From Bacillus sp. EB106-08-02-XG196 (GTDB taxonomy: Bacteria > Bacillota > Bacilli > Bacillales > Cytobacillaceae), in the NCBI RefSeq assembly GCF_013396335.1, contig NZ_JABWSY010000003.1:284880-348879 (forward strand): DNA of 64,000 nt, read 5' to 3'. Shown here piece after piece: positions 18,257 to 27,446 of this stretch. How positions within the stretch are numbered: the stretch's first letter is position 1; each line of letters starts with the position of its first letter. The notes under the pieces were generated by a model. The model was not told where the DNA came from. It saw nothing but the letters and a program-made list of their open reading frames with translations, and ran no database searches. The position numbers and the translations under genes were made by a program.

Positions 18257-19783
18257 ATGAGTACACTCGATTATTTATTTCAGGGATTTGGAACGGCACT
18301 TATTTGGTATAATATCCTATTTGCTTTTGTTGGGGTTTTAATTGGGACAGCTGTAGGTGTGCTTCCTGGGATTGGACCAATGAGTGGTGTTGCCCTTCTT
18401 ATTCCGGTGACGGCTTCTATTACGGGGGGGCTTCCACCAGAAAATGCTGCGACGAGCGCGATTATTCTACTCGCTGGAGTCTATTATGGAGCGATGTATG
18501 GCGGATCGACCACTTCCATTCTATTAAATACACCGGGAGAATCTTCATCTGTCGTTACGACCTTGGACGGTTACCAGATGGCCAAGAAAGGAAGAGCAGG
18601 AAGTGCCTTATCCATTTCGGCAATCGGTTCCTTTGTGGCGGGGATTATTACCCTTGTGGCACTGATTGCATTAGCAAAACCATTATCAGCTGTAGCGCTC
18701 AAATTTGGTCCGGCAGAATATTTTTCCTTGATGCTATTAGGGCTGGGGGCAGTCAGTGGATTAGCTGGGAAATCGGTAACAAAAGCATTAATGATGACCA
18801 TTTTCGGTTTATTACTTGGTACGATTGGAATCGACAACGTATCTGGTATTGCCAGATTTACCTTTGATGTTCCATGGCTGTATCAGGGAATTGAGTTTTT
18901 AACAATAGCAGTTGGATTGTTTGCAGTTGGTGAGGTATTTAAGACCATTTTGGAAAAAGAAGAGGAAGATTCTGAGATTGCAAAGATAAATAATTTACTT
19001 CCATCTAAAGCTGAGCTAAAAGAATCCGCAGGACCCATTGCCCGCGGTTCGATTTTAGGTTTCTTTGTAGGAATTTTACCGGGCGCTGGGGCGACGCTTG
19101 CTTCCTTCTTTTCTTATATTCTAGAAAAAAAGATTTCAAAAACGCCTTCAAAGTTTGGAACAGGAACGATTGCAGGGGTTGCGGCGCCAGAATCGGCGAA
19201 CAATGCAGCCTCGGGCGGTGCGATGATCCCATTATTAACACTAGGTATTCCAGGTTCAGGTACGACGGCTATATTAATGGGAGCATTGATGATGTATAAC
19301 GTCCAGCCGGGTCCGTTATTATTTGAAGACCATCCACAAGTAGCATGGGGATTGATTGCCAGCATGTTTATTGGGAACATCATGCTTTTAATTTTAAATC
19401 TCCCACTCGTCAAAGTGTTTGCGAAAATTATTCAAACACCAAAGCAATTCTTGATTCCTATGATTATTGCCATCTCGATCTTTGGTGTCTATGCGGTCCA
19501 AGTATCAACGAACGATCTTTTACTATTATTGGGATGTGGACTTCTTGGCTATTTCTTAAGCAAAAACGATTATCCAATTGCCCCTTTGGTGCTCGGATTG
19601 GTATTAGGACCCATGGTAGAGAATAATTTACGAAGAGCTTTAACGATATCAAATGGAGATTTCAGTGTATTCTTTACAAGACCAATTTCTCTCATTTTTC
19701 TTATCATTACGCTCCTTTGGCTGCTAGTTCCATTCATTATGAAAAGAAGAGGAAAAGATGTAATTATTAATATTGAAGGATAA
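18257..19783 (+). CDS. tctA: Tripartite tricarboxylate transporter large membrane subunit TctA
   Basis: Main permease, 508 residues with about eleven membrane spans. Family blocks are clear: VGVLPGIGPMSGVALLIP near residue 35, YGGSTTSILLNTPGE, GILPGAGATLASFFSY, and ANNAASGGAMIPLLTLGIPGS. Transport is driven by an ion gradient with TctC as receptor. Ribosome site AAAGGTGG. A terminator follows, and the CitA-like kinase begins 70 bases on. Confidence 0.93.
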   Translation: MSTLDYLFQGFGTALIWYNILFAFVGVLIGTAVGVLPGIGPMSGVALLIPVTASITGGLPPENAATSAIILLAGVYYGAMYGGSTTSILLNTPGESSSVVTTLDGYQMAKKGRAGSALSISAIGSFVAGIITLVALIALAKPLSAVALKFGPAEYFSLMLLGLGAVSGLAGKSVTKALMMTIFGLLLGTIGIDNVSGIARFTFDVPWLYQGIEFLTIAVGLFAVGEVFKTILEKEEEDSEIAKINNLLPSKAELKESAGPIARGSILGFFVGILPGAGATLASFFSYILEKKISKTPSKFGTGTIAGVAAPESANNAASGGAMIPLLTLGIPGSGTTAILMGALMMYNVQPGPLLFEDHPQVAWGLIASMFIGNIMLLILNLPLVKVFAKIIQTPKQFLIPMIIAISIFGVYAVQVSTNDLLLLLGCGLLGYFLSKNDYPIAPLVLGLVLGPMVENNLRRALTISNGDFSVFFTRPISLIFLIITLLWLLVPFIMKRRGKDVIINIEG

Positions 19784-19801
19784 ATTTTTATAATAATTCG
19801 A

Positions 19802-19828
19802 AAACTCCTTTATTTAAGGAGTTTTTTT
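19802..19828 (+). terminator. Terminator after tctA
   Basis: AACTCCTT and AAGGAGTT form a perfect eight-base stem with a TATTT loop, followed by a run of T. It ends the tctCBA unit before the first sensor kinase gene. Confidence 0.9.
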
Positions 19829-19853
19829 ACTATAATATGAATGAGGTGATTGA

Positions 19854-21464
19854 GTGCGTTTACATTCGAAATTAATGCTAGTCATTCTTCTTCTTATTAT
19901 CTCAATCGGGGGAATATTTGGGATTACTTTTAAAAATATAATGGAGAATAATCTCAAAAAAGAAATAGGTTCTAAAGCCTTATCTGTCGCCCAATCCATT
20001 GCAAATATGCCAGATATCCAGGAGGCATTTTATTCGAAAAATCCTGCGGCTGCTATCCAGCCAATCGCAGAAAGCATTCGTAACCAGGTTGGGGCAGAAT
20101 TTATTGTGATCGGGAATACGAATGAAATCCGATATTCGCATCCCAATCCGAAGCGGTTAGGACAAAAAATGGTTGGGGGAGATAATGGGCTTGTTTTTAA
20201 AGGAGAATCTGTTATCTCTGAATCTACTGGAACACTAGGTCCATCTCTACGGGGGAAAGCGCCTATCTTTAGCCAGGGAGAAGTTATTGGCGTTGTTTCA
20301 GTTGGTTATCTTCAGACAGATATTGAAAAAGAAGTTTCAAAAATACAGAAAAAAATCTTTTTTGCCACACTTCTTATTTTGATTGGAGGATTACTAGCGG
20401 CATTACTAATCTCTTTAAATATCAAAAAAGCGATGTTTGGACTAGAGCCAAAAGAAATCGCTTGGATGTACCAAGAGAAACATGCCATTTTAGAGTCTAT
20501 TCATGAAGGGATTATTGCAATCGATACCGACGGGCGAATAACGGTAGTGAATGAGACGGCTCATAAAATTTTGGGAGTTCCAAATGAGATTCTTCTCCGA
20601 GGAAAAAGAATTGAAGAGGTTCTAGAAAATACAAATCTTCTTAAGGTGGTACGAAATGGGCAAGCAGAATATGATAAGGAAATTATTATATTTGGGGATG
20701 TATTTTTGGCAAATCGGGTTCCGATTTTTAATATGAAAGGTAATGTGATTGGGGCTGTCGCGAGTTTCCGTAATAAGTCAGAGCTGGCCCAGTTACTAAA
20801 GGAATTATCCCATGTAAAAGCCTATGCAGAAGGGTTGCGCGCTCAAACCCACGAATATTCCAATCGTCTTTATACCCTGCTAGGCTTGATTCAGCTGGGG
20901 TCTTATAAAGAAGCCATTGATTTTATCTCTAAAGAAGTGGATGTCACCCAAGGATTCATTCAATTTTTAATGAAGGAAATACCGGATCCCATTATTGCTG
21001 GATTTATATTAGGCAAGGTAAGTCTAGCAAGCGAATTGAAAGTGAACTTTTCAATAGATAGAGAGAGCAGCTTTAAGGATCTACCACATGAAATCAGTAG
21101 AGATTCATTAGTAACCATTATTGGAAACCTTGTCAATAATGCCTTTGAAGCTGTTAGAGAAAATGGAGATGGAGAAAAAAGAGTAACACTATTTTTGACC
21201 GACCTTGGTAAAGAATTAATTATTGAAGTAGAAGATAACGGAAAAGGAATTGAAGGTAATAATAACGACAAGATATTTAAACAAGGCTTTACCACAAAGG
21301 ACAAGAGCAGTAATGCCGGAATTGGTCTGAGTCTAGTTCAAAATGCCATTAATAGTTTAGGTGGATATGTCACGTTTTCATCAAATGTGGGGGAAGGTAC
21401 GATTTTTACTGTGGCAATACCAAAAAGCAGGGGGAATATGAATGAAGGGGAACCGAGATATTGA
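19854..21464 (+). CDS. CitA/DcuS-family sensor histidine kinase, first pair
   Basis: Membrane sensor for di- or tricarboxylates, 536 residues, GTG start. Membrane spans at about residues 7-27 and 163-188 flank an extracellular Cache domain with the block GAEFIVIGNTNEIRYSHPNP. A cytoplasmic PAS domain follows (about 210-310). The phospho-acceptor His is about residue 333 in THEYSN, a DcuS/CitA-type H box, and an HATPase domain ends the protein (DNGKGIE, GIGLSLV). It overlaps the regulator gene by 23 bases. Its place right after tctA suggests control of TctCBA. Confidence 0.9.
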   Translation: MRLHSKLMLVILLLIISIGGIFGITFKNIMENNLKKEIGSKALSVAQSIANMPDIQEAFYSKNPAAAIQPIAESIRNQVGAEFIVIGNTNEIRYSHPNPKRLGQKMVGGDNGLVFKGESVISESTGTLGPSLRGKAPIFSQGEVIGVVSVGYLQTDIEKEVSKIQKKIFFATLLILIGGLLAALLISLNIKKAMFGLEPKEIAWMYQEKHAILESIHEGIIAIDTDGRITVVNETAHKILGVPNEILLRGKRIEEVLENTNLLKVVRNGQAEYDKEIIIFGDVFLANRVPIFNMKGNVIGAVASFRNKSELAQLLKELSHVKAYAEGLRAQTHEYSNRLYTLLGLIQLGSYKEAIDFISKEVDVTQGFIQFLMKEIPDPIIAGFILGKVSLASELKVNFSIDRESSFKDLPHEISRDSLVTIIGNLVNNAFEAVRENGDGEKRVTLFLTDLGKELIIEVEDNGKGIEGNNNDKIFKQGFTTKDKSSNAGIGLSLVQNAINSLGGYVTFSSNVGEGTIFTVAIPKSRGNMNEGEPRY

Positions 21465-22170
21465 AGTATTAATTGTCGAGGATGATTTAAGGATAGCAGA
21501 AATACAAAGGCGGTTTCTTGAACAGATTGAAGGATTTCAAGCGGTGGGGATTGCTGCCAGCTATATAGAAGCAAAAACCTTAATTGATATTTTACAGCCG
21601 GATTTACTTTTGTTAGATGTATATTTTCCTGATATGAATGGAATAGATTTACTAAAAGAAACAAAGCTACAATTGAAACAAATGGATGTTATAATGATCA
21701 CTGCAACAAAAGAAATCCATAGAGTACAAGAGGCTATTAGTATAGGAGTATTCGATTATATTATAAAACCAGTGGTTTTTGACCGCTTTAAACAATCGTT
21801 ACTGAGGTATAAGGATTATCATGGACAGCTATTACAATTAGGAAAAGAAAATACCCATGTGACTCAACATCAGGTAGACAAGTTGTTACGAAAAGACCTT
21901 GATAGAGATGGAAAAGAAAAGTCCTACCTTCCGAAAGGAATTGATCCACTTACACTCGAGAAAGTGATGGATGTCCTCGGAAAGGTAGATGATGGACTTA
22001 CAGCAGAATTTGTTGCAAAAGAAATTGGGGTAAGCAGAACAACGGCAAGACGGTACCTTGAACATTTAGTATCCAATGATAAAATTGAAGCCGACTTATC
22101 TTACGGAACAGTCGGTCGGCCAGAACGAGTTTATATCGTTTCAAGAAAAGCAACTAAGAATTTACTTTAA
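21442..22170 (+). CDS. CitB/DctR-family response regulator, first pair
   Basis: Cytoplasmic regulator of 242 residues. The receiver domain (1-122) has the acidic pair EDD near residue 14, phospho-acceptor Asp about 59 in LLLLDVYFPDMNG and Lys in YIIKP. The C-terminus has the CitB-type winged helix with FVAKEIGVSRTTARRYLEHL. It overlaps the partner kinase gene. With its paralog at 23787 it brackets a second kinase. It probably binds the 22-base motif found before tctC and the citM-like gene; the assignment of motif to one regulator or both is open. Confidence 0.9.
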   Translation: MKGNRDIEVLIVEDDLRIAEIQRRFLEQIEGFQAVGIAASYIEAKTLIDILQPDLLLLDVYFPDMNGIDLLKETKLQLKQMDVIMITATKEIHRVQEAISIGVFDYIIKPVVFDRFKQSLLRYKDYHGQLLQLGKENTHVTQHQVDKLLRKDLDRDGKEKSYLPKGIDPLTLEKVMDVLGKVDDGLTAEFVAKEIGVSRTTARRYLEHLVSNDKIEADLSYGTVGRPERVYIVSRKATKNLL

Positions 22171-22186
22171 ATAGGAGGTTTTCTGC

Positions 22187-23794
22187 CTGAAGTCAATAAA
22201 AATTTCCCTACAAACAAAAATTTTCGGGCTGGTTCTTTCACTAGGCTTATTGTTAATCCTGCTAATGACAGGGTTTTATAGCTATATGGAAAGTAAACAA
22301 ATTGAGGAAAACAAGGGAAGGCTGGCATTGGAATTATCGAAAACTGTCTCCTTTATCCCGACTATCATTGATGCTTTTCAAACGACCGATCCTTCTAAAA
22401 CAATACAGCCTATTGCAGAAAAAATTCGAAAAGAAACAGGTGCCGAATTTGTGGTAATAGGAAATAAAGATGGCACCAGATATGCGCATCCTCTGATCAC
22501 TAAAATTGGGCAGAAGATGAAAGGCGGAGATAATGATAGGGCGCTAACCCAAGGAGAATACTATATCTCCAAGGCAGAGGGCTCACTTGGACCTTCTATT
22601 AGAGGGAAATCTCCTATTTTTAATCATCAGGGGGAGATCATCGGAATCGTTTCTGTCGGATTTCTCCTTGAAGATGTGCAGCAGCAAATTATAAATAACA
22701 TTAGGAGAGTGCTCATTGTTTCTTTCTTTGCGCTTTTGATTTCCCTTCTAGGCAGTATGTTACTAGGACGTAATATCCGCAGGGATACAATGGGGCTTGA
22801 GCCTTATGAAATTGCATCTCTTTATAAAGAGAAAAACGCAATCCTGCATGCGGTAAAAGAAGGGATCTTAGCGATAGATAATAAAGGCTATATTACTATG
22901 ATGAATCAAAAGGCAAAGAGGCTTCTTCAGCTCCATGGGACAGTCAAAAATAGGAAAGTGGATGGGCTGTTTCCTTCAAATTATTTGTATGAAGTATTAC
23001 GATCAGGAAACTCACAAACAGATAAAGAGATGGTCTGGAAAGATAAAACCGTTATTGTTAATTGTACTCCAATCGTCGATGAGACAGGTATTCAGGGAGT
23101 TGTTGCTTCTTTTCGTGATAAAACTGAAATTAAGCAAATGTTAAATACGATATCTGAAGTGAAAAGTTATTCAGAAGATCTCCGTGCCCAAACACATGAA
23201 TTTACCAATAAATTATACGTTTTATTGGGCCTGCTTCAACTTGGTGAATATAACCAGGCAATCGAAATGATACAAAGTGAGACACAAACACAGCAATTTC
23301 AGAATTCAGTCGTTTTTAATCAGATCAAAGATACAAAAGTGCAGGCAATCCTATTGGGGAAATTAGGAAAAGCTTCTGAAAAGAAAATTAAGTTTGAGAT
23401 TATTTCAGATAGCTATATGGAAATATTACCTTCCCATATTAAACTCTCTAACTTGATCGTAATCCTTGGAAACTTAATAGATAATGCCTTTGAAGCTGTC
23501 TATGAATGCGAGACACCGACGGTTAAGTTTTTCGCTACAGATATTGGAAGTGATATCATTTTTGAGATTTCGGACAATGGGAATGGAATAAGTGAAATAG
23601 AATTTCCCCTTCTGTTTGAAAAAGGGTATACCTCTAAAAATGGCACTGAGCCAAGGGGATTTGGCTTATCAAATGCTGAAGAGGCGGTATTGGAGTTAAA
23701 GGGGATTATCGAGGTGCAAAGCCACCACGAGAGTGGATCTGTTTTTACCGTTTATCTTCCAAAGAATGTGCAAGGGGATGAGAATTTTGGATAA
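22187..23794 (+). CDS. CitA/DcuS-family sensor histidine kinase, second pair, probable CTG start
   Basis: Paralog of the kinase at 19854, about 535 residues with the same plan: first span near residues 12-30, Cache domain (GAEFVVIGNKDGTRYAHP), second span near 165-190, PAS, phospho-acceptor His about 337 in THEFTN, and HATPase (DNGNGIS, GFGLSNAEEA). No ATG, GTG or TTG lies in frame upstream of the first membrane span. A CTG at 22187 stands eight bases after AGGAGG and gives KSIKISLQTKIFGLVLSLGL, matching the N-terminus of the paralog. A TTG at 22250 would cut the first span. Confidence 0.85.
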   Translation: MKSIKISLQTKIFGLVLSLGLLLILLMTGFYSYMESKQIEENKGRLALELSKTVSFIPTIIDAFQTTDPSKTIQPIAEKIRKETGAEFVVIGNKDGTRYAHPLITKIGQKMKGGDNDRALTQGEYYISKAEGSLGPSIRGKSPIFNHQGEIIGIVSVGFLLEDVQQQIINNIRRVLIVSFFALLISLLGSMLLGRNIRRDTMGLEPYEIASLYKEKNAILHAVKEGILAIDNKGYITMMNQKAKRLLQLHGTVKNRKVDGLFPSNYLYEVLRSGNSQTDKEMVWKDKTVIVNCTPIVDETGIQGVVASFRDKTEIKQMLNTISEVKSYSEDLRAQTHEFTNKLYVLLGLLQLGEYNQAIEMIQSETQTQQFQNSVVFNQIKDTKVQAILLGKLGKASEKKIKFEIISDSYMEILPSHIKLSNLIVILGNLIDNAFEAVYECETPTVKFFATDIGSDIIFEISDNGNGISEIEFPLLFEKGYTSKNGTEPRGFGLSNAEEAVLELKGIIEVQSHHESGSVFTVYLPKNVQGDENFG

Positions 23795-24470
23795 GATAAA
23801 AGTGGCTATAGCGGAAGATGATTTTCGAATAGCTGATATACATGCGAAATTTTTAGATAACTTTAAGGAAATAGATGTGGTAGGCAAATCATTGAATGGG
23901 GAGCAGACTTTACAATTATTAGAGCAGAAAACCCCAGATTTGCTGCTTCTGGATGTATATATGCCAGATATGCTAGGATCTGAATTACTCCCCATTATAC
24001 GGAAGGCATTCCCAAAAGTTAGTATTATTATGATAACAGCAGCAACAGATAAAGAGTTCCTTGAAAAAGCTTTAAGTTATGGTGTTGAGAATTACTTAAT
24101 CAAACCAGTAAGCAGGGAAAGATTTGAGGAAGTTATTCAGGAATATATCAAAAAGCACTCTCTTCTTTTGGCTAATCAAGAAGTAAATCAGAATTATGTA
24201 GATCTGCTTTTCCGTAAAGGGAAAAATGAAGTGCCGACAAAGAGCGCGGGATTGCCTAAAGGAATTGATGAAATTACCTTAGGAAAAGTTAAGGCTGTTT
24301 TCCACGTAAAAAGAGATGGGATTTCGGCTGAAGATGTTGGCAAGGAAATTGGTGCATCGCGGATAACTGCCCGCAGATATTTGGAATATCTCTCCTCCAA
24401 AAAGGAAGTAAGAGCAGAAGTGGTTTATGGAATTGTGGGAAGACCAGAAAGGAAGTATTATCCAGTTTAG
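23787..24470 (+). CDS. CitB/DctR-family response regulator, second pair
   Basis: Regulator of about 228 residues with a receiver domain (EDD near the N-terminus, phospho-acceptor Asp about 56 in LLLLDVYMPDM, Lys in YLIKP) and a CitB-type winged helix (VGKEIGASRITARRYLEYL). The TTG at 23787 is preferred: AAGGGG is nine bases upstream and it overlaps the kinase stop by eight bases. An ATG at 23778 would touch the ribosome site. It precedes the citM-like gene, as CitT precedes citM in Bacillus subtilis, so citrate control is likely. Confidence 0.88.
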   Translation: MDKIKVAIAEDDFRIADIHAKFLDNFKEIDVVGKSLNGEQTLQLLEQKTPDLLLLDVYMPDMLGSELLPIIRKAFPKVSIIMITAATDKEFLEKALSYGVENYLIKPVSRERFEEVIQEYIKKHSLLLANQEVNQNYVDLLFRKGKNEVPTKSAGLPKGIDEITLGKVKAVFHVKRDGISAEDVGKEIGASRITARRYLEYLSSKKEVRAEVVYGIVGRPERKYYPV

Positions 24471-24524
24471 AAAGGGTGGTAATTAATTTACGGTTTCCGT
24501 TATCTATCACATTAATAATGTAAA

Positions 24525-24572
24525 GAAAAATGGCTATCAAAATGTATGTTTATTTGATGGTCATTTTTTTTA
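24525..24572 (+). terminator. Terminator after the second two-component system
   Basis: AATGGCTATCAAA pairs with TTTGATGGTCATT, with a G-T pair, and a run of eight T follows. It ends the sensor/regulator unit. Confidence 0.75.
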
Positions 24573-24777
24573 TGCAGTTTTAACTGAAAATAGGAACCTG
24601 AGAAGATGGAAACTGGTAGGGACTGGGAAAGGTGCCCGTGGAAGAGGAAAAAGGGTATCAGCGGTCATCATTTGAATATAGTGATATCCGCAGAAGAAGA
24701 AGTACTTGGAGCACTAGCAAATTATTTCGTAACTTGATACCCCTAATAAGTTATTCCTATTTGGAAAAATCCCCCTC
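24573..24777. other. Non-coding stretch before the citM-like promoter, possible gene remnant
   Basis: About 205 bases with no supported gene. One frame reads ISAEEEVLGALANYFVT then stops at a TGA near 24736, which looks like the tail of a lost coding region, but there is no start or ribosome site. A short ORF from 24632 rich in Arg and Ser is probably chance. Confidence 0.3.
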
Positions 24778-24799
24778 TCGTGAACAAAATGTACAAAAT
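24778..24799 (+). promoter_or_regulatory. Candidate response-regulator site upstream of the citM-like gene
   Basis: Second copy of the motif at 16521: 21 of 22 bases agree, the only change being TGAAC to TGTAC in the second unit. It also starts 116 bases before its start codon. Confidence 0.62.
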
Positions 24800-24828
24800 C
24801 AATTTTATTTACGTTAATAACTTTATTT

Positions 24829-24842
24829 TGGTAACGTTTTCA
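24829..24842 (+). promoter_or_regulatory. Candidate cre site before the citM-like gene
   Basis: TGGTAACGTTTTCA matches the cre core TGNAARCGNWWWCA except for one base (T for A at the fourth position). Bacillus subtilis citM is under CcpA control, so carbon repression here is plausible. It lies 52 bases before the start codon. Confidence 0.45.
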
Positions 24843-24893
24843 CATCTGAATATTTTGATTATATTTAATTTACAAATAAAAGAGGTGAAGACG

Positions 24894-26186
24894 ATGCTTG
24901 CAATATTAGGGTTCTTGATGATTATTACTTTTATGATTTTAATTATGACGAAACGCCTTCCTGCTATGATTGCCCTTATAGTGATTCCTGTTATTTTTGC
25001 CTTGCTTGGCGGATTTGGTAAGGAAATGGGGCCAATGGCGCTTGAAGGTATAAAAAGTGTTGCGCCAACGGGAATTATGATCCTGTTTGCAATTCTCTTT
25101 TTCGGCATTATGATTGATGCAGGAGTATTTGATCCGATTATTTCGACTATCTTAAAAGTGGTAAAGGGAGATTCAGTAAAGATAGCTATTGGAACCGCAG
25201 TCCTTGCACTTTTGATATCCCTTGACGGGGATGGAACCACTACATATATTATTACCATTTCTGCCATGCTGCCATTGTATAAACGGATTGGCATGAAACC
25301 ATTGATTCTTGCAGGAATTGCTATATCAGCTTCAGGTGTTATGAACCTGCTTCCATGGGGCGGACCTACTGCCAGAGCCATGACGGCTTTAAATCTTGAG
25401 ATGTCAGATGTTTTTACACCGGTTATACCTAGCATGGCGGGCGGAATATTGTTCGTATTGGTCATGGCCTACTGTCTTGGGAGAAAGGAACGGAAACGAA
25501 TTGGAGTCCTGCAAGTTGATTACAGCACGATGTCCATGGTGGCTGCTACATCAGAGGACGCTTATCTAAAACGCCCAAAGCTAATACTTATAAACTATTG
25601 TCTTACTATTCTCCTTTTAGTTGCGTTAATTAAAGAGGTACTTCCAACAACCGTATTGTTTATGCTTGGATTTGCTTTGGCGATTACAATAAATTATCCA
25701 AAATTAAGTGACCAAAAAGAAAGAATTGCAAAATATGCTGATAATGCATTATCAGTAGTTTCAATGGTATTTGCTGCAGGTGTTTTTACTGGAATTCTTT
25801 CAGGCACGGAAATGGTCGATGCCATGGCAAACACCATGATTTCCTATATTCCAGATGTACTAGGTTCTCATTTTGCAATCATTACTGCTATTATCAGTGC
25901 ACCGTTAACGTTTTTCATGTCTAATGACGCCTTTTACTATGGTGTTTTGCCTTTGCTTGCCAAAGCAGCAAGTGTCTATGGAATTGACCCTGAGTTTATC
26001 GGACGAGCGTCACTATTGGGACAGCCTGTCCATTTATTAAGCCCGCTTGTTCCATCGACGTACTTATTAGTTGGTTTGGTTGGAGAAGATTTTGGGGAAT
26101 TACAGCGCACATTCCTCAAATGGGCTTGTGGATCGACTTTAGTTATGATTGTTGTTGCTATTGGTTTATCAATAATTCCTTTTTAA
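24894..26186 (+). CDS. CitMHS-family citrate (metal-citrate) transporter
   Basis: Secondary transporter for citrate, generally as a metal complex, 430 residues with about twelve spans. The N-terminus MLAILGFLMIITFMILIM and blocks DGDGTTTYIITISAMLPLY, NLLPWGGPTARA and SNDAFYYGVLPLLA are those of CitM/CitH. The start at 24894 follows AGAGGTG; the frame is open 114 bases further up but into the promoter region. A paired sensor system lies upstream. The stop is 22 bases before the microprotein gene, which is probably co-transcribed. The metal preference cannot be read from sequence. Confidence 0.92.
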   Translation: MLAILGFLMIITFMILIMTKRLPAMIALIVIPVIFALLGGFGKEMGPMALEGIKSVAPTGIMILFAILFFGIMIDAGVFDPIISTILKVVKGDSVKIAIGTAVLALLISLDGDGTTTYIITISAMLPLYKRIGMKPLILAGIAISASGVMNLLPWGGPTARAMTALNLEMSDVFTPVIPSMAGGILFVLVMAYCLGRKERKRIGVLQVDYSTMSMVAATSEDAYLKRPKLILINYCLTILLLVALIKEVLPTTVLFMLGFALAITINYPKLSDQKERIAKYADNALSVVSMVFAAGVFTGILSGTEMVDAMANTMISYIPDVLGSHFAIITAIISAPLTFFMSNDAFYYGVLPLLAKAASVYGIDPEFIGRASLLGQPVHLLSPLVPSTYLLVGLVGEDFGELQRTFLKWACGSTLVMIVVAIGLSIIPF

Positions 26187-26208
26187 AATTGAATGGAGAT
26201 GAATGTTA

Positions 26209-26355
26209 ATGTGGATAATCACTGTCTATTCAAAGGGTAACAGTATTTCAATGTTTGAATTTAATTCTGAAAAAGAAGCCAAGGAAGCTTTTAAAAATGT
26301 CTCAGGTTGTAAGATTCTTTCAGAGGTTATTTATTTTAACGATCAAGTAGTGTAA
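26209..26355 (+). CDS. 48-residue conserved microprotein, copy A
   Basis: Small ORF with a GGAG site ten bases upstream, reading MWIITVYSKGNSISMFEFNS at its start and GCKILSEVIYFND near its end. A paralog at 42582 keeps MW-ITV-S, MFEF, EA, GCK-LSEVIY-ND, so the reading frame is under selection. No membrane segment; predicted alpha/beta with one Cys. It shares a transcript with the citM-like gene and is closed by its own terminator. Family and function not recognised. A role near the transporter or in its control is possible but unproven. Confidence 0.8.
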   Translation: MWIITVYSKGNSISMFEFNSEKEAKEAFKNVSGCKILSEVIYFNDQVV

Positions 26356-26363
26356 GAAGCAGG

Positions 26364-26408
26364 AAAATGCATTTTATTAATTAATAAACTGCATTTTTCT
26401 TTTTTTTA
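26364..26408 (+). terminator. Terminator after the citM-like gene and microprotein A
   Basis: AAAATGCA pairs with TGCATTTT across an AT-rich palindromic inner region, followed by TTCTTTTTTTT. Confidence 0.85.
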
Positions 26409-26430
26409 TCAGAGAGAGAAGGTAATTTGG

Positions 26431-27354
26431 ATGAGTATTTTGTATCATATATTACTAGATATCATTTTTCCGATATTCTTGTTAATAGCGGCAGGGGCTG
26501 TACTGCAGCGTGTAATTAGGCTTGATTTATCTACACTGTCAACCTTGACGGTGTATTTCTTATTGCCTGCTGTTTGCTTTGTAAATATATATGAGAGCAA
26601 AATGTCAGGCGAGTTAATTAGCCAAACGTTAGTATTTTTACTACTTTTTAATATTCTACTTATCTTAACCAGCATGTTTATTGCAAAAGCGAACAGGTTT
26701 GACCGTAAGCTGACAGCAACTTTTAAAAATAGTATGGTTTTGAGTAATTCAGGTAATTACGGTCTGCCTGTAAGTGAACTAGTATTTGCCGCTAATACTG
26801 CAGGTATGTCAATTCAGATTATAATTTCTATTTTTCAAAATCTCCTTACTTTTACATATGGTTTTTTCAACAGCGTCTCTGCAGAGAGCAGCGGGCTTGA
26901 TATCTTACGAAAAATTATCCGTCTTCCGGTTATTTACGCTTTATTACTGGCAATATTGTTGAAATGGCTACATATTGATATACCTGAATTTTTGTGGAAG
27001 CCAATTGAAAATTCCTCGAATGCGTTTTTGGCAGTTGCACTAGTCACACTAGGAGCACAAGTAGCATTTTTAAAGATTACAAGAATTTCAAGACCAATTG
27101 TTTGGATTGTAATCGGCCGGCTGATTATTTCTCCTATAGTTGGGTTACTAGTAATCTTTACTCTTGGACTAACTGGAATTACAGCTCAAGCATTATTTAT
27201 CGCTAGTTCATTTCCTTCTTCAAGAAATAGTGCTTTGCTGGCACTTGAGTATGATAATTATCCAGAATATGCTTCGCAAGCGGTCCTTTTGACTACCGTT
27301 ATAAGCAGTATTACAGTTGCGGTTGTCGTTTATCTATCAAAAATACTTTTTTAG
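26431..27354 (+). CDS. AEC-family carrier (auxin efflux carrier/malonate-type permease)
   Basis: Membrane transporter of 307 residues with about ten spans in two inverted halves, resembling YwkB and MdcF. Blocks: IFPIFLLIAAGAVLQRV near the start, SNSGNYGLPVSELVF at residues 106-120 and the C-terminal SSFPSSRNSALLALEYD. AEC carriers move malate, malonate or related acids; the substrate here is inferred only from the carboxylate neighbourhood. It has its own site (GAGAAGG) after the preceding terminator and faces the MFS gene across a shared terminator. Confidence 0.82.
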   Translation: MSILYHILLDIIFPIFLLIAAGAVLQRVIRLDLSTLSTLTVYFLLPAVCFVNIYESKMSGELISQTLVFLLLFNILLILTSMFIAKANRFDRKLTATFKNSMVLSNSGNYGLPVSELVFAANTAGMSIQIIISIFQNLLTFTYGFFNSVSAESSGLDILRKIIRLPVIYALLLAILLKWLHIDIPEFLWKPIENSSNAFLAVALVTLGAQVAFLKITRISRPIVWIVIGRLIISPIVGLLVIFTLGLTGITAQALFIASSFPSSRNSALLALEYDNYPEYASQAVLLTTVISSITVAVVVYLSKILF

Positions 27355-27411
27355 TACGACAGTTTTTCACATTGTCATTGAAGATAGAAAAGAGTTCCAT
27401 TTAACGCAATG

Positions 27412-27440
27412 AGTCTCCCTTTTAGAAGGGAGACTTTTTT
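27412..27440. terminator. Bidirectional terminator between AEC and MFS genes
   Basis: AGTCTCCCTT and AAGGGAGACT form a perfect ten-base stem with a four-base TTAG loop and a T tail. It sits seven bases from the stop of the leftward MFS gene, so it may serve both. Confidence 0.9.
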
Positions 27441-27446
27441 AATCCA

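Noticed and set aside
24632..24817. 61-residue ORF rich in Arg and Ser
   Set aside because: No ribosome site, runs through the regulatory motif at 24778, and no recognisable protein features.
24809..25465. 218-residue ORF on the minus strand
   Set aside because: Lies opposite the CitM-type gene and shows repeated Ile/Lys/Pro without a fold; shadow of the real gene.
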